Shown here in pieces: positions 16,764 through 24,849 of a stretch of 64,000 nucleotides of DNA; position 1 is the stretch's first letter; each line of letters starts with the position of its first letter. The position numbers were made by a program, and so were the translations under genes. Below the pieces are notes generated by a model, which saw only the letters and a list, made by a program, of their open reading frames with translations, had not been told where the DNA came from and ran no database searches. Location: positions 10,083-74,082 of the forward strand of contig CAYFMT010000012.1 in NCBI GenBank assembly GCA_964344305.1, given 5' to 3'. This stretch comes from JABMOV01 sp964344305. Lineage in GTDB: Bacteria > Fidelibacterota > Marinisomatia > Marinisomatales > JABMOV01.

Positions 16764-17576
16764 ATGAATATTGAAGGAATACTTCAGTTTATCAAATTGG
16801 GTGCACTCAATTATGGAGTAAAAATCTTAATAGCAATTGCCATTTTAATCATAGGCCGTCTGGCTGCCGGTATTGTGAAATCCGTTGTAAAAAAAGCTGC
16901 AAAAAAGGCAAATACCGAAACAACAGTCACTGGTTTTATTGCAAATATATCCTATGTGGCAACTCTCATATTCTTTGTGATTGCGGCGCTGAGACAACTG
17001 GGCATTGAAACCAATTCACTTGTGGCTGTGCTGGGTGCAGCAGGACTGGCAATTGCTCTGGCATTACAGGGGTCGCTGTCCAATTTTGCTGCCGGTTTTC
17101 TCGTTATTCTATTCAAGCCGTTCAAGGCCGGGGATTATATTGAAGGTGGAGGTGTGGGTGGAACCGTTAAGGAAATCCAAATCTTCACGACAGTATTGAC
17201 CACGCCGGATAACAAAAAAGTGATTGTGCCAAACTCGAAACTCACAACTGATAATATCATTAATTACACAACTGAAGAAACACGACGAATTGATCTTGTA
17301 GTTGGTGTGGGTTACAATGATGACTTAAAAAAGGTGAAAGAAACACTCACAGATATCTTGAGTCATTATTCTGAGATCCTTCCAGAACCTGCCCCGGTAA
17401 TTGCCGTTTCAAACCTTGGGGATAGTTCTGTTGATTTCGTAGTAAGACCATGGGTAAAAACTCAAGATTACTGGGATGTGCGCTTCCGATTAAATGAAGA
17501 AATAAAGAATCGCTTTGACGATGAGGATATCACGATACCATTCCCGCAGCGTGATGTGCACGTATTTAAGGAATAG
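16764..17576 (+). CDS. mscS: Small-conductance mechanosensitive channel (MscS family)
   Basis: This 270-residue inner-membrane protein has three TM helices. The third is the Gly/Ala-rich pore helix with AVLGAAGLAIALALQGSLSNFAAG. The beta-domain has PFKAGDYIE and VPNSKL, and the C-terminal domain ends with the typical FPQRDVHV. The role is release of osmolytes on hypoosmotic shock. GAGGAA precedes the ATG. The gene is the last of the + strand string from 14750 before a spacer leading to trx. Confidence 0.95.
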   Translation: MNIEGILQFIKLGALNYGVKILIAIAILIIGRLAAGIVKSVVKKAAKKANTETTVTGFIANISYVATLIFFVIAALRQLGIETNSLVAVLGAAGLAIALALQGSLSNFAAGFLVILFKPFKAGDYIEGGGVGGTVKEIQIFTTVLTTPDNKKVIVPNSKLTTDNIINYTTEETRRIDLVVGVGYNDDLKKVKETLTDILSHYSEILPEPAPVIAVSNLGDSSVDFVVRPWVKTQDYWDVRFRLNEEIKNRFDDEDITIPFPQRDVHVFKE

Positions 17577-17663
17577 CATTCCTCTACACGATTCAAATTC
17601 GGTATTGTAACCAATTCAGACTTCCTCCATCTACCGTAACACAACAAGAATGAAGGAAGAATC

Positions 17664-18020
17664 ATGGTAGAACATTTGACAAAAGAAGAATTTTTAACAA
17701 AAGTACACAATTTTGAAGAGAACAAGGAATGGACATTTGAGGGAGACCTTCCCTGTATCATAGATTTTTACGCAGACTGGTGTGGACCCTGTAAAATGGT
17801 TGCACCCATCCTGGATGAACTTGCAGATGAATACGCAGGAAAGATTAATATTTATAAAGTAGATACAGAAAAGGAACGTGACCTTGCTGGTGCATTTGGG
17901 ATTCGCAGTATTCCATCCATGCTGTTTGTCCCCAAAAACGATAAGCCTCAGATGGCTGTGGGCGCCCTCCCAAAAGAGGGTATAGTGAAAGCCATGAATG
18001 ACGTATTACTCGTTTCATAA
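17664..18020 (+). CDS. trxA: Thioredoxin
   Basis: The 118-residue protein has the active site YADWCGPCKMVAP and the cis-Pro motif IRSIPSMLFV. An N-terminal extension of about 15 residues precedes the fold. It is cytoplasmic, since there is no signal peptide. AAGGAAG lies upstream of the ATG and a strong terminator follows, so it may be transcribed alone. Confidence 0.95.
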   Translation: MVEHLTKEEFLTKVHNFEENKEWTFEGDLPCIIDFYADWCGPCKMVAPILDELADEYAGKINIYKVDTEKERDLAGAFGIRSIPSMLFVPKNDKPQMAVGALPKEGIVKAMNDVLLVS

Positions 18021-18037
18021 ACAAACATCGTGTTAAG

Positions 18038-18065
18038 AAAAAGACCTCAATGAGGTCTTTTTTTT
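18038..18065 (+). terminator. Rho-independent terminator after trxA
   Basis: AAAAAGACCTCA (18038-18049) pairs with TGAGGTCTTTTT (18051-18062) and is followed by further T residues to 18065. Confidence 0.92.
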
Positions 18066-18097
18066 GCCATATATTTTTACATCCTTTAGGATATATA

Positions 18098-18111
18098 ACT
18101 CATAAATGAGT
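18098..18111. promoter_or_regulatory. Palindrome over the first start codon of the Rrf2 gene
   Basis: ACTCAT-AA-ATGAGT is a perfect 6-2-6 dyad that includes the ATG at 18106. Rrf2 regulators often repress themselves, so autoregulation is possible. If translation begins at the internal ATG at 18154, the site would lie in the 5' untranslated region. Confidence 0.35.
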
Positions 18112-18579
18112 AATTTCGACTCACAAGCGAAGCTATTAATTGCAAGAAAGCAAATGCTCTTAACAAAAACATCTGAAAATGCCATCAAAATGATGTTCTA
18201 TCTCATGGATCAGAATCCTGATGAGTTTATTCGAATTCGATCCATGGCAGCTGATCTGGGTCTCCCCTATTACCAGACAGCAAAAATTGCACAATCTCTT
18301 ATTCGCAGTGAAATCCTCAATTCGTATACTGGTCCTAATGGTGGTATTCAGCTCAACAAGGATTCTCGAAAAATTTTCCTTATAGATATTATCGTTCTCC
18401 TGGAAGGTGTGAATTTTTTGAACAAGTGTGTTCTAGGACTAAGCGAATGCGGTTCAGAAAATCCATGCGCGGTTCACCATCTTTGGAAGGATGTTAAAGA
18501 ACCCATTATAGATTTGTTTGAGAATCAAAGTCTCCATGAGATCAAGAAGCAAAATCTCCTGAAGGGGCAAATCTCCTGA
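18106..18579 (+). CDS. Rrf2-family transcriptional regulator with three conserved cysteines
   Basis: The winged-helix N-terminal domain reads KTSENAIKMMFYLM, then the recognition region LPYYQTAKIAQSLI and GPNGGIQL in the wing. Three cysteines, C108, C115 and C121 (CX6CX5C), match the iron-sulfur cluster-binding pattern of NsrR, IscR and RsrR, so the protein may sense NO, oxygen or redox state. The family usually begins two or three residues before the KTSE motif, so the ATG at 18154 (MLLTKTSE) is a serious alternative start. It precedes ctaA and faces the cbb3 oxidase locus. Confidence 0.85.
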   Translation: MSNFDSQAKLLIARKQMLLTKTSENAIKMMFYLMDQNPDEFIRIRSMAADLGLPYYQTAKIAQSLIRSEILNSYTGPNGGIQLNKDSRKIFLIDIIVLLEGVNFLNKCVLGLSECGSENPCAVHHLWKDVKEPIIDLFENQSLHEIKKQNLLKGQIS

Positions 18580-18604
18580 CACAATCTTTGTTTATCGCTT
18601 TATC

Positions 18605-19639
18605 ATGAAGCGGAGTTTATTCGTTAAAATCTGGCTGTTATCAGCCTGCATCCTTATTCTGACCATGGTGGTGATCGGTGGCGTAACCCGGTTGACCAAT
18701 TCAGGGTTATCCATGGTTCATTGGGAACCAGTCAAAGGAGTCATCCCCCCATTAAATCATGCTGATTGGGTGGATGAGTTTTCACATTATAAGCAATACC
18801 CTGAATTCCAGAAACTCAATTACCAGATGTCACTTTCGGAATTCAAAAGCATCTTTTTCTGGGAATATTTTCACAGACTAATTGGACGATTTATAGGAAT
18901 ATATTTTTTGATTCCATTCACAATATTTTTCTACAAAAAGATGCTTCCCCAAGGAATCACAAAAAACCTGTTGATCATGTTCATCTTAGGCGGACTCCAG
19001 GGATTCATGGGTTGGTATATGGTGAAAAGCGGTCTTGTGGATATACCGTATGTAAGTCACTACAGGCTTGCCATACACCTGTTCCTTGCGATATTTCTTG
19101 TGGCTTATATCTTCTGGACTTATCTCCAATACTACGCAGCAAGTCCCAAAAGCCTGCTTGTAATGACTAGATTAGAATTTCAGGCCATTCGAATCCTTCC
19201 TGTGATAATCATGGTTCAAATATTCTGGGGTGCTTTTACAGCGGGATTGCATGCAGGATTAGGTTGGAATACATTCCCGCTCATGGATGGTCAATGGATC
19301 CCATCGGGTTTAATGGAATATTCACCGAAGTGGCTTAGTTTCTTCGAGCATCACATGACGGTACAATTTATGCATCGTGTGCTGGCAGTTATTATTCTGA
19401 GTATAACCATTTGGATTGTGATTAAGGGCTGGAAGAAGAATTTGGATACCCTTCATAGAAGGGCATTTGGAGTTATGGGTACACTGGTTATTTTTCAGTT
19501 TACGCTTGGTATTCTTACGTTATTGACCAGGGTAAATATTCCATTGGCTGTGCTACACCAACTATTCGCAGTACTATTACTATTATCCTCAATCTATCTT
19601 GTACATTTCTATCCGCGTCGGATTGAGACCACATCATAG
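18605..19639 (+). CDS. ctaA: Heme A synthase (CtaA/COX15 family)
   Basis: This 344-residue membrane protein has about eight hydrophobic helices. It oxidises the C8 methyl of heme O to give heme A. Paired histidines lie in WEYFHRLIGR, SHYRLAIHL, MHRVLAV and VLHQLFAV, and VVIGGVTRLTNSGLSMVHW is the family N-terminal signature. Heme A is not used by cbb3 oxidases such as the one encoded next door, so an aa3-type oxidase should exist elsewhere. The stop lies 4 bases from that of the convergent ccoH, with no terminator between them. Confidence 0.93.
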   Translation: MKRSLFVKIWLLSACILILTMVVIGGVTRLTNSGLSMVHWEPVKGVIPPLNHADWVDEFSHYKQYPEFQKLNYQMSLSEFKSIFFWEYFHRLIGRFIGIYFLIPFTIFFYKKMLPQGITKNLLIMFILGGLQGFMGWYMVKSGLVDIPYVSHYRLAIHLFLAIFLVAYIFWTYLQYYAASPKSLLVMTRLEFQAIRILPVIIMVQIFWGAFTAGLHAGLGWNTFPLMDGQWIPSGLMEYSPKWLSFFEHHMTVQFMHRVLAVIILSITIWIVIKGWKKNLDTLHRRAFGVMGTLVIFQFTLGILTLLTRVNIPLAVLHQLFAVLLLLSSIYLVHFYPRRIETTS

Positions 19640-19643
19640 ACAA

Positions 19644-20096
19644 TTATTGAAGGAAAATATTTTTCTCCATATAGTAAGAAACCTGGTCCATTTCCCATTC
19701 TATTCCAATTTTCCAGCTCCCTTTTGCCATTTGGGCAGTGGATATTGATTGATTTCCATCCTCATCACCTGATAGAGGATACTGCCTGTCATCACCTGCA
19801 TCTGAAGGTCTATACAGACCTATTGTACCTGTCTGAATTGAATGTAACCACTGCTCAGGAATATGAATCATTAATTCATGGTCCGACTGGTTTAACACAA
19901 TGTCAATTTTTTCAGATAGATTGTTTGCCCGTTTTAACATATCTATCTTTTCTTGATATTCAATCTCTTCCTGATAATAATCATCTTCCACCAAATGAAA
20001 ATCCGTGGAATAGGACGTTATTATCAAAAATGCATTGAACAGCAAGAATAGTACAATGACAGTTATAATTCCCCATTTATATCGATTTGACCACAT
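19644..20096 (-). CDS. ccoH: CcoH/FixH-like cbb3 oxidase assembly protein
   Basis: The 150-residue protein has one N-terminal TM helix (about 9-28), followed by the family hallmark VEDDYYQEEIEYQEKID and an Ig-like periplasmic domain. FixH proteins assist assembly of the cbb3 oxidase and cooperate with the CcoI copper pump. It lies 4 bases downstream of ccoG, as in many species. Confidence 0.85.
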   Translation of the reverse strand: MWSNRYKWGIITVIVLFLLFNAFLIITSYSTDFHLVEDDYYQEEIEYQEKIDMLKRANNLSEKIDIVLNQSDHELMIHIPEQWLHSIQTGTIGLYRPSDAGDDRQYPLSGDEDGNQSISTAQMAKGSWKIGIEWEMDQVSYYMEKNIFLQ

Positions 20097-20100
20097 ACTA

Positions 20101-21522
20101 TTAGTTTCCCGGTGCTATAAATGTTGTTTCAATGGATTCAAGAATCTCTTCGTTGGAATATACATCAATATTAATCATATTTTTCTGTGATGATAGCGCG
20201 CTTCGAGGAATATCAATAAAAAAAGCTGATTGACCCAGGTCATCACTATCAATCACGAGAGTTGACACCATAGTCAGCGAGGCAGATTCATGACCATTGA
20301 TCCTTAGATGTATGGGTTTCTCCTCATAGGTTTTATTGACGACTTTAATATTGTACAGATTTCGGATGATATTCTGATCCAGTTCCTGATATAATACACC
20401 AGGGGTTCTCAAAATTGTTGTTTCAATGGGGATGCGCGTTGTTATTAGGTATCCAACCAGTACTATTAGGAGAGATAGGATGGCAGAATATCCACCAACC
20501 CTGACATTTAGAATTTTAGCGGTTCCATTTTTAATACGATTAAATGATGAATACCGAACCAAACCACGTGGTTTTTTCACCCGATCCATGATGGCATCAC
20601 AGGCATCCATGCAGGCAGTACAATTCACACACTCCAGCTGTGTTCCATTTCGAATATCAATCCCTGTTGGACAGACTTCTACACATTTATTACAGTCGAT
20701 GCAGTCTCCAAATTGCTCTTGCTCTGATCTCTTTCCTTTTTTTCGTGGTTCTCCTCGCAAAAAATCATAGTGAACCACAACAGAATTTTCGTCCAAAAGG
20801 ACACCCTGGAGACGACCGTATGGACAAACCAGGGTACATACCTGCTCTCTAAACCATATGTACGTCCCAAAAAACAGGAAACTGAATACAACCATGGCGA
20901 TAAATCCACCCAAATGATCCATTGGTGAAGATGTGATGATTTCGAACAGTGCATCTTTTCCAATGATGTATGCCAGAAGTGTATTTCCAATAATCCAGGA
21001 GAGAGCAAAAAAGATGATGACTTTCGAGGTTTTCTTAAAAATCCTTTCACCATTCCATGGTCCATTATTCAGTTTTTTCTGAGCTTTCGCATCCCCTTCT
21101 ATCCAGTATTCAATTTTCCTGAACACCATTTCAAGAAAAATTGTTTGCGGACAAGCCCATCCACAGAAAACACGTCCAAAAACCGCTGTAAATAATATAA
21201 TAAAAACGATGAATGTAATTAGTGCCAGACCGAATAGATGAAGGTCCTGAGGCCAGAAAGCCACACCAAATATATAGAATTTTCTCCCTAGAAAATCCAG
21301 TAGTAGAAGTGGGTGTCCACCGACTGTAATGAATGGACCCGTAAACATCAGGATGAGAAGGAGGTAGCTTACAAGCGTACGTGCAGTGTAAAAACGACCA
21401 CTTGGTTTTTTTGGGTAAATCCAAACCCGTTTTCCAGCTTCATCAACAGTGGAAATATGATCCCTGTATTCGCCTGTATCCCCTTCACCTACAATTTGCT
21501 TCTTTACATTGGTGGCGTTCAT
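20101..21522 (-). CDS. ccoG: CcoG: cytochrome c oxidase accessory protein, 4Fe-4S
   Basis: The start is set at the ATG at 21522 (473 residues), with AAGGA 7 bases upstream; a TTG two codons earlier is less likely. Several TM helices surround GWACPQTIFLEMVFR and CPYGRLQG. The two-cluster ferredoxin motif is CIDCNKCVEVCP followed by CVNCTACMDACD, and an Ig-like C-terminal domain follows. RdxA/CcoG proteins reduce copper for delivery to cbb3 oxidase. A terminator separates this gene from ccoP upstream. Confidence 0.95.
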   Translation of the reverse strand: MNATNVKKQIVGEGDTGEYRDHISTVDEAGKRVWIYPKKPSGRFYTARTLVSYLLLILMFTGPFITVGGHPLLLLDFLGRKFYIFGVAFWPQDLHLFGLALITFIVFIILFTAVFGRVFCGWACPQTIFLEMVFRKIEYWIEGDAKAQKKLNNGPWNGERIFKKTSKVIIFFALSWIIGNTLLAYIIGKDALFEIITSSPMDHLGGFIAMVVFSFLFFGTYIWFREQVCTLVCPYGRLQGVLLDENSVVVHYDFLRGEPRKKGKRSEQEQFGDCIDCNKCVEVCPTGIDIRNGTQLECVNCTACMDACDAIMDRVKKPRGLVRYSSFNRIKNGTAKILNVRVGGYSAILSLLIVLVGYLITTRIPIETTILRTPGVLYQELDQNIIRNLYNIKVVNKTYEEKPIHLRINGHESASLTMVSTLVIDSDDLGQSAFFIDIPRSALSSQKNMINIDVYSNEEILESIETTFIAPGN

Positions 21523-21604
21523 CCTCAATTCCTTAAAATCATTTGGTTATTAACTATCAAAATTACCCATTTATCGCACATGAATACAGATGACCTGTAT
21601 TGTT

Positions 21605-21639
21605 AAAAAAAAGTGCCACCTATTAGATAGGTGGCACTT
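21605..21639 (-). terminator. Strong terminator after ccoP
   Basis: Perfect 13-bp stem AAGTGCCACCTAT (21611-21623) with its complement (21627-21639) and a 3-base loop. On the minus strand it is followed by eight T residues (21605-21612). It separates the ccoSNOQP unit from ccoGH. Confidence 0.95.
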
Positions 21640-21662
21640 CAATTCGCTACACCAAACCAAGA

Positions 21663-22322
21663 TTAACTGCCGGTATAAAGTTCCCCTTCGGGTGCTTTCT
21701 GATTTGGTGGGTTCGTACCCTGCATGGATAATATGAAACTAGACACCTGATGAATCTGTTCGGGTGTGAGAGTCTTATCCCAGGGGATCATTCCCTTTGC
21801 CGGTACACCAACATTTATGATGTGTATCAAATCGTTGATATTCCCACCATGAATCCAGTATTGATCTGTGAAGTTTGGACCGATAAGTCCTTCTCCATTT
21901 ACTCCATGACAGGCAACACAATTGATGGTATAGATGCCTTTTCCAGCTTCAAGACTGGCTGCATCTGTCAATTTTTCCACCATGGGTTTTTCCGGTGCAG
22001 TTTCATCTGCTACTTCACCGCTGGATTCATCCATGACAGCTGCTGCAGCCATATCGGATTTGGGTGCTCCCATTCCATCCCCTGCATAAGGGCTTTTATA
22101 GGACAGGGAACCACCGCTTTCCTCAACAGCACCCATCTCCATCATGTATTCCTCAATCTGTAGTGGTCCCGTCTTGGTGACATGGTAATGAACCATATAC
22201 ACCACAGAAAAGATGATGGTGAAGTAGAAAAGATACAACCACCATGGTGGCAGATCATTGTCCAGTTCACGGATACCATCATAATCATGGCTTAGTAAGA
22301 TATCTTCTTTTTTTGTACTCAT
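21663..22322 (-). CDS. ccoP: cbb3 oxidase subunit III with one heme c (short CcoP)
   Basis: The 219-residue protein has an N-terminal TM helix (about 25-43), a low-complexity acidic linker, and a cytochrome c domain with a single CVACH (135-139). The axial methionine is likely in AKGMIPW. Proteobacterial CcoP has two hemes; the single-heme form is common in the Bacteroidetes side of bacteria. The start overlaps the ccoQ stop as ATGA, and GGGAG is upstream. Confidence 0.93.
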   Translation of the reverse strand: MSTKKEDILLSHDYDGIRELDNDLPPWWLYLFYFTIIFSVVYMVHYHVTKTGPLQIEEYMMEMGAVEESGGSLSYKSPYAGDGMGAPKSDMAAAAVMDESSGEVADETAPEKPMVEKLTDAASLEAGKGIYTINCVACHGVNGEGLIGPNFTDQYWIHGGNINDLIHIINVGVPAKGMIPWDKTLTPEQIHQVSSFILSMQGTNPPNQKAPEGELYTGS

Positions 22323-22504
22323 ATTTTTTCTCCCTTGGATGTGGAGTTATCATTTAATGGTATTTCACTCATATGCTGTTCATGTGATTTATCCATTCGG
22401 AAAACATAGACCAGAGCGGTGACGAAAAGAGAAAAGAAAATCACCAGCGCAATGGTAGGGTATATCCCTATCCCGGAAATGGAGTTTAAAACATCTCTCA
22501 ACAT
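22319..22504 (-). CDS. ccoQ: CcoQ-like small cbb3 oxidase subunit
   Basis: This 61-residue protein with one TM helix (about 14-36) and a polar tail lies between ccoNO and ccoP, the usual place of CcoQ/FixQ. It overlaps both neighbours by 1-4 bases (TAATG and ATGA), which argues that it is translated. Sequence similarity in this family is low, so the call rests on position and topology. Confidence 0.8.
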   Translation of the reverse strand: MLRDVLNSISGIGIYPTIALVIFFSLFVTALVYVFRMDKSHEQHMSEIPLNDNSTSKGEKI

Positions 22505-24624
22505 TACTGAGCCTTAATATCAGTTCCCAATCGTTGTAAGTAAGCAATAAGGGCAATCATTTTCGTATCCCACTCTGCGTTCGGTACCCCCTGGTTCCCG
22601 AGTGTACTTACAATAGATTTCGCTTGTTTTTCCAGATCAGCCGTTGCTTGGGCATCATACCCGTCTGGGTAGGGAACACCCAGCTTTTGCATGGCCCGGA
22701 TTTTCTTTGGAGTCAAATCCAGATCAACTTTGTTCTTTAACAGCCATGGATAAGAAGGCATGATTGAACCAGGCGATGTTAATTCAGGGTCTTTCATATG
22801 ATTGAAATGCCATGCATCAGGATATTTTCCACCCACTCTGTGCAGATCAGGACCTGTTCTACGAGAACCCCACTGGAATGGATGATCATAGATAAATTCA
22901 CCAGATTTAGAGTATTCTCCATACCGTTCAGTTTCGGAACGGAATGGTCTGATCATCTGAGAGTGACAGACATAACAGCCTTCACTGACATAAACATCCC
23001 GACCTTCCAATTCAAGTGGTGTGTAGGGCTTAACACTTGCAATGGTTGGAACATTGCTTTTAATAAGCTGCATAGGAACAATTTCTACAATGCCACCAAT
23101 GAGAACGGCTACAAGTACCCAGATTGAAAACTGTACAGGACGACGTTCAATCCAGCGATGACCATACCCAACTTTTCCATCATCATGATCCTCTTGATCG
23201 ACAAGAGCAGGTGCTTCAGCAGCTTCATCATCTTCAAAGGTGCCTGACTTGATTGTTTTCATCAGGTTCACAACCATCACAATGGCACCGGTGAGGAAAA
23301 GAAGGCCACCAAATGCACGAATCATGTACATGGGTAGAATCTGACGGACGGTTTCAAGGAAGTTGGGATAAACCAGCATACCCATATCATTGAATTCTTT
23401 CCACATTAGGCCCTGTGTTACTGCTCCCCAATATAGAGGAATTGCATAGAATACAATACCAAGGGTGGCGAGCCAGAAATGCGTGTTCGCCAGTTTAACA
23501 GAATGCAATTTTGTATTCCAGAGTCGTGGAATTAGCCAGTACAACACACCGAAAGTGAGCAGTCCATTCCAACCCAGTGCACCAATATGCACGTGTCCAA
23601 TGACCCAGTCAGTATAATGGGTCAATGCGTTGACACTCTTCAGAGACATCATGGGTCCTTCAAATGTGGACATACCGTATGCTGTAACAGCCACAACCAT
23701 GAATTTTAGAATAGGATCCTGTCGAACACGATCCCATGCACCCCTTAGTGTCAGCAACCCATTTAACATACCACCCCATGATGGAGCAATCAGCATGATG
23801 GAGAATGTTGCTCCCAGGGATTGTACCCAATCCGGAAGGGATGTATACAGGAGATGGTGAGGTCCTGCCCAGATGTAGATAAAAATCAAAGCCCAGAAAT
23901 GGACGATGGATAATCGATAGGAAAAGATGGGACGATTGGCTGCCTTAGGCAGGAAGTAATACATAAGCCCCAGATAAGGTGTCGTAAGGAAAAATGCCAC
24001 AGCATTATGACCGTACCACCATTGCACAAGGGCATCCTGTACCCCTGCAAATACAGGGTAACTTTTTAATAATGCCACTGGCAACTCAAGTGAGTTTACC
24101 ACATGAAGCAATGCCACGGTAAAGAATGTGGCAAGGTAAAACCAGACCGCTACATACATATGTCTTTCACGACGTTTAATGATAGTCCCGATCATGTTTA
24201 TACCAAAAACAACCCAGATCACTGTAATGAGCAAATCAATTGGCCATTCCAGTTCTGCATACTCTTTGCCCATGGTGATACCAAGGGGGAGTGTCAGGGC
24301 TGCTGATATGATGATCAATTGCCATCCCCAGAAATGTATCCAGCTCAGTGTATCATTGAACATCCTGCTCTTCAGCAATCGTTGAAGCGAATAATACACT
24401 CCCATAAAAATACCATTCCCAACAAAGGCAAATATGGCTGCGTTTGTGTGCAGTGGACGTAATCTACCGAACGTCAGGAACGATGTTTTAAAATTAAATA
24501 CAGGATTGATCAATTGGAGGGCGATAACTATACCAACTAAAAAGGCTACAACGCCCCAGAGAATAGTCGCCATTCCGAAGTATTTAACGATCTTATTATC
24601 GTACTTGAAGGTTTCAACTCCCAT
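22504..24624 (-). CDS. ccoNO: Fused cbb3 cytochrome c oxidase subunits I and II (CcoNO)
   Basis: At 706 residues this joins the 12-helix CcoN oxidase subunit and the single-heme CcoO. Heme and CuB ligands are visible: GRLRPLHTNAAIF, WWYGHNAVAF, PHHLLYTSLPDW and VIGHVHIGALGWNG. The CcoO part follows after about residue 500 with CYVCHSQMIRPFRSE (550-554), the GSRRTGPDLHRVGG motif and the axial-methionine segment GSIMPSYPWL. The enzyme reduces oxygen to water at high affinity in the inner membrane. The fused form is typical of Bacteroidetes-like bacteria. Confidence 0.96.
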   Translation of the reverse strand: MGVETFKYDNKIVKYFGMATILWGVVAFLVGIVIALQLINPVFNFKTSFLTFGRLRPLHTNAAIFAFVGNGIFMGVYYSLQRLLKSRMFNDTLSWIHFWGWQLIIISAALTLPLGITMGKEYAELEWPIDLLITVIWVVFGINMIGTIIKRRERHMYVAVWFYLATFFTVALLHVVNSLELPVALLKSYPVFAGVQDALVQWWYGHNAVAFFLTTPYLGLMYYFLPKAANRPIFSYRLSIVHFWALIFIYIWAGPHHLLYTSLPDWVQSLGATFSIMLIAPSWGGMLNGLLTLRGAWDRVRQDPILKFMVVAVTAYGMSTFEGPMMSLKSVNALTHYTDWVIGHVHIGALGWNGLLTFGVLYWLIPRLWNTKLHSVKLANTHFWLATLGIVFYAIPLYWGAVTQGLMWKEFNDMGMLVYPNFLETVRQILPMYMIRAFGGLLFLTGAIVMVVNLMKTIKSGTFEDDEAAEAPALVDQEDHDDGKVGYGHRWIERRPVQFSIWVLVAVLIGGIVEIVPMQLIKSNVPTIASVKPYTPLELEGRDVYVSEGCYVCHSQMIRPFRSETERYGEYSKSGEFIYDHPFQWGSRRTGPDLHRVGGKYPDAWHFNHMKDPELTSPGSIMPSYPWLLKNKVDLDLTPKKIRAMQKLGVPYPDGYDAQATADLEKQAKSIVSTLGNQGVPNAEWDTKMIALIAYLQRLGTDIKAQ

Positions 24625-24796
24625 GTTTTTCCCCTATTTCAACTTGGTTATTTAGTTTTTTATCATCCAAAAGCATTCGGACGGAAGGTGTATAAGAATC
24701 ATCGTACTGACCATTTTTTACAGCCCATAAAAAGGCGGCCAGGAAACCGATGGCCACGAATAAACTTGCTATAATCAGTATTGGAAGAACACCCAT
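24614..24796 (-). CDS. ccoS: CcoS: cbb3-type oxidase maturation protein
   Basis: The 60-residue protein has one N-terminal TM helix and the family signature AVKNGQYDDSYTPSVRMLLDD. CcoS is required for cofactor insertion into cbb3 oxidase. It overlaps the ccoNO start by 11 bases and lies 53 bases downstream of ccoI. Confidence 0.93.
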   Translation of the reverse strand: MGVLPILIIASLFVAIGFLAAFLWAVKNGQYDDSYTPSVRMLLDDKKLNNQVEIGEKHGS

Positions 24797-24849
24797 TTAG
24801 CCACAAATTTAAAGTAAGAGTGAAGGTAATAAAATCTATTTCTGGACAT

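Noticed and set aside
19640..19643. Missing terminator between convergent ctaA and ccoH
   Set aside because: Looked for a hairpin around the 4-base gap and found none; overlapping 3' ends are not unusual enough to report as a finding.
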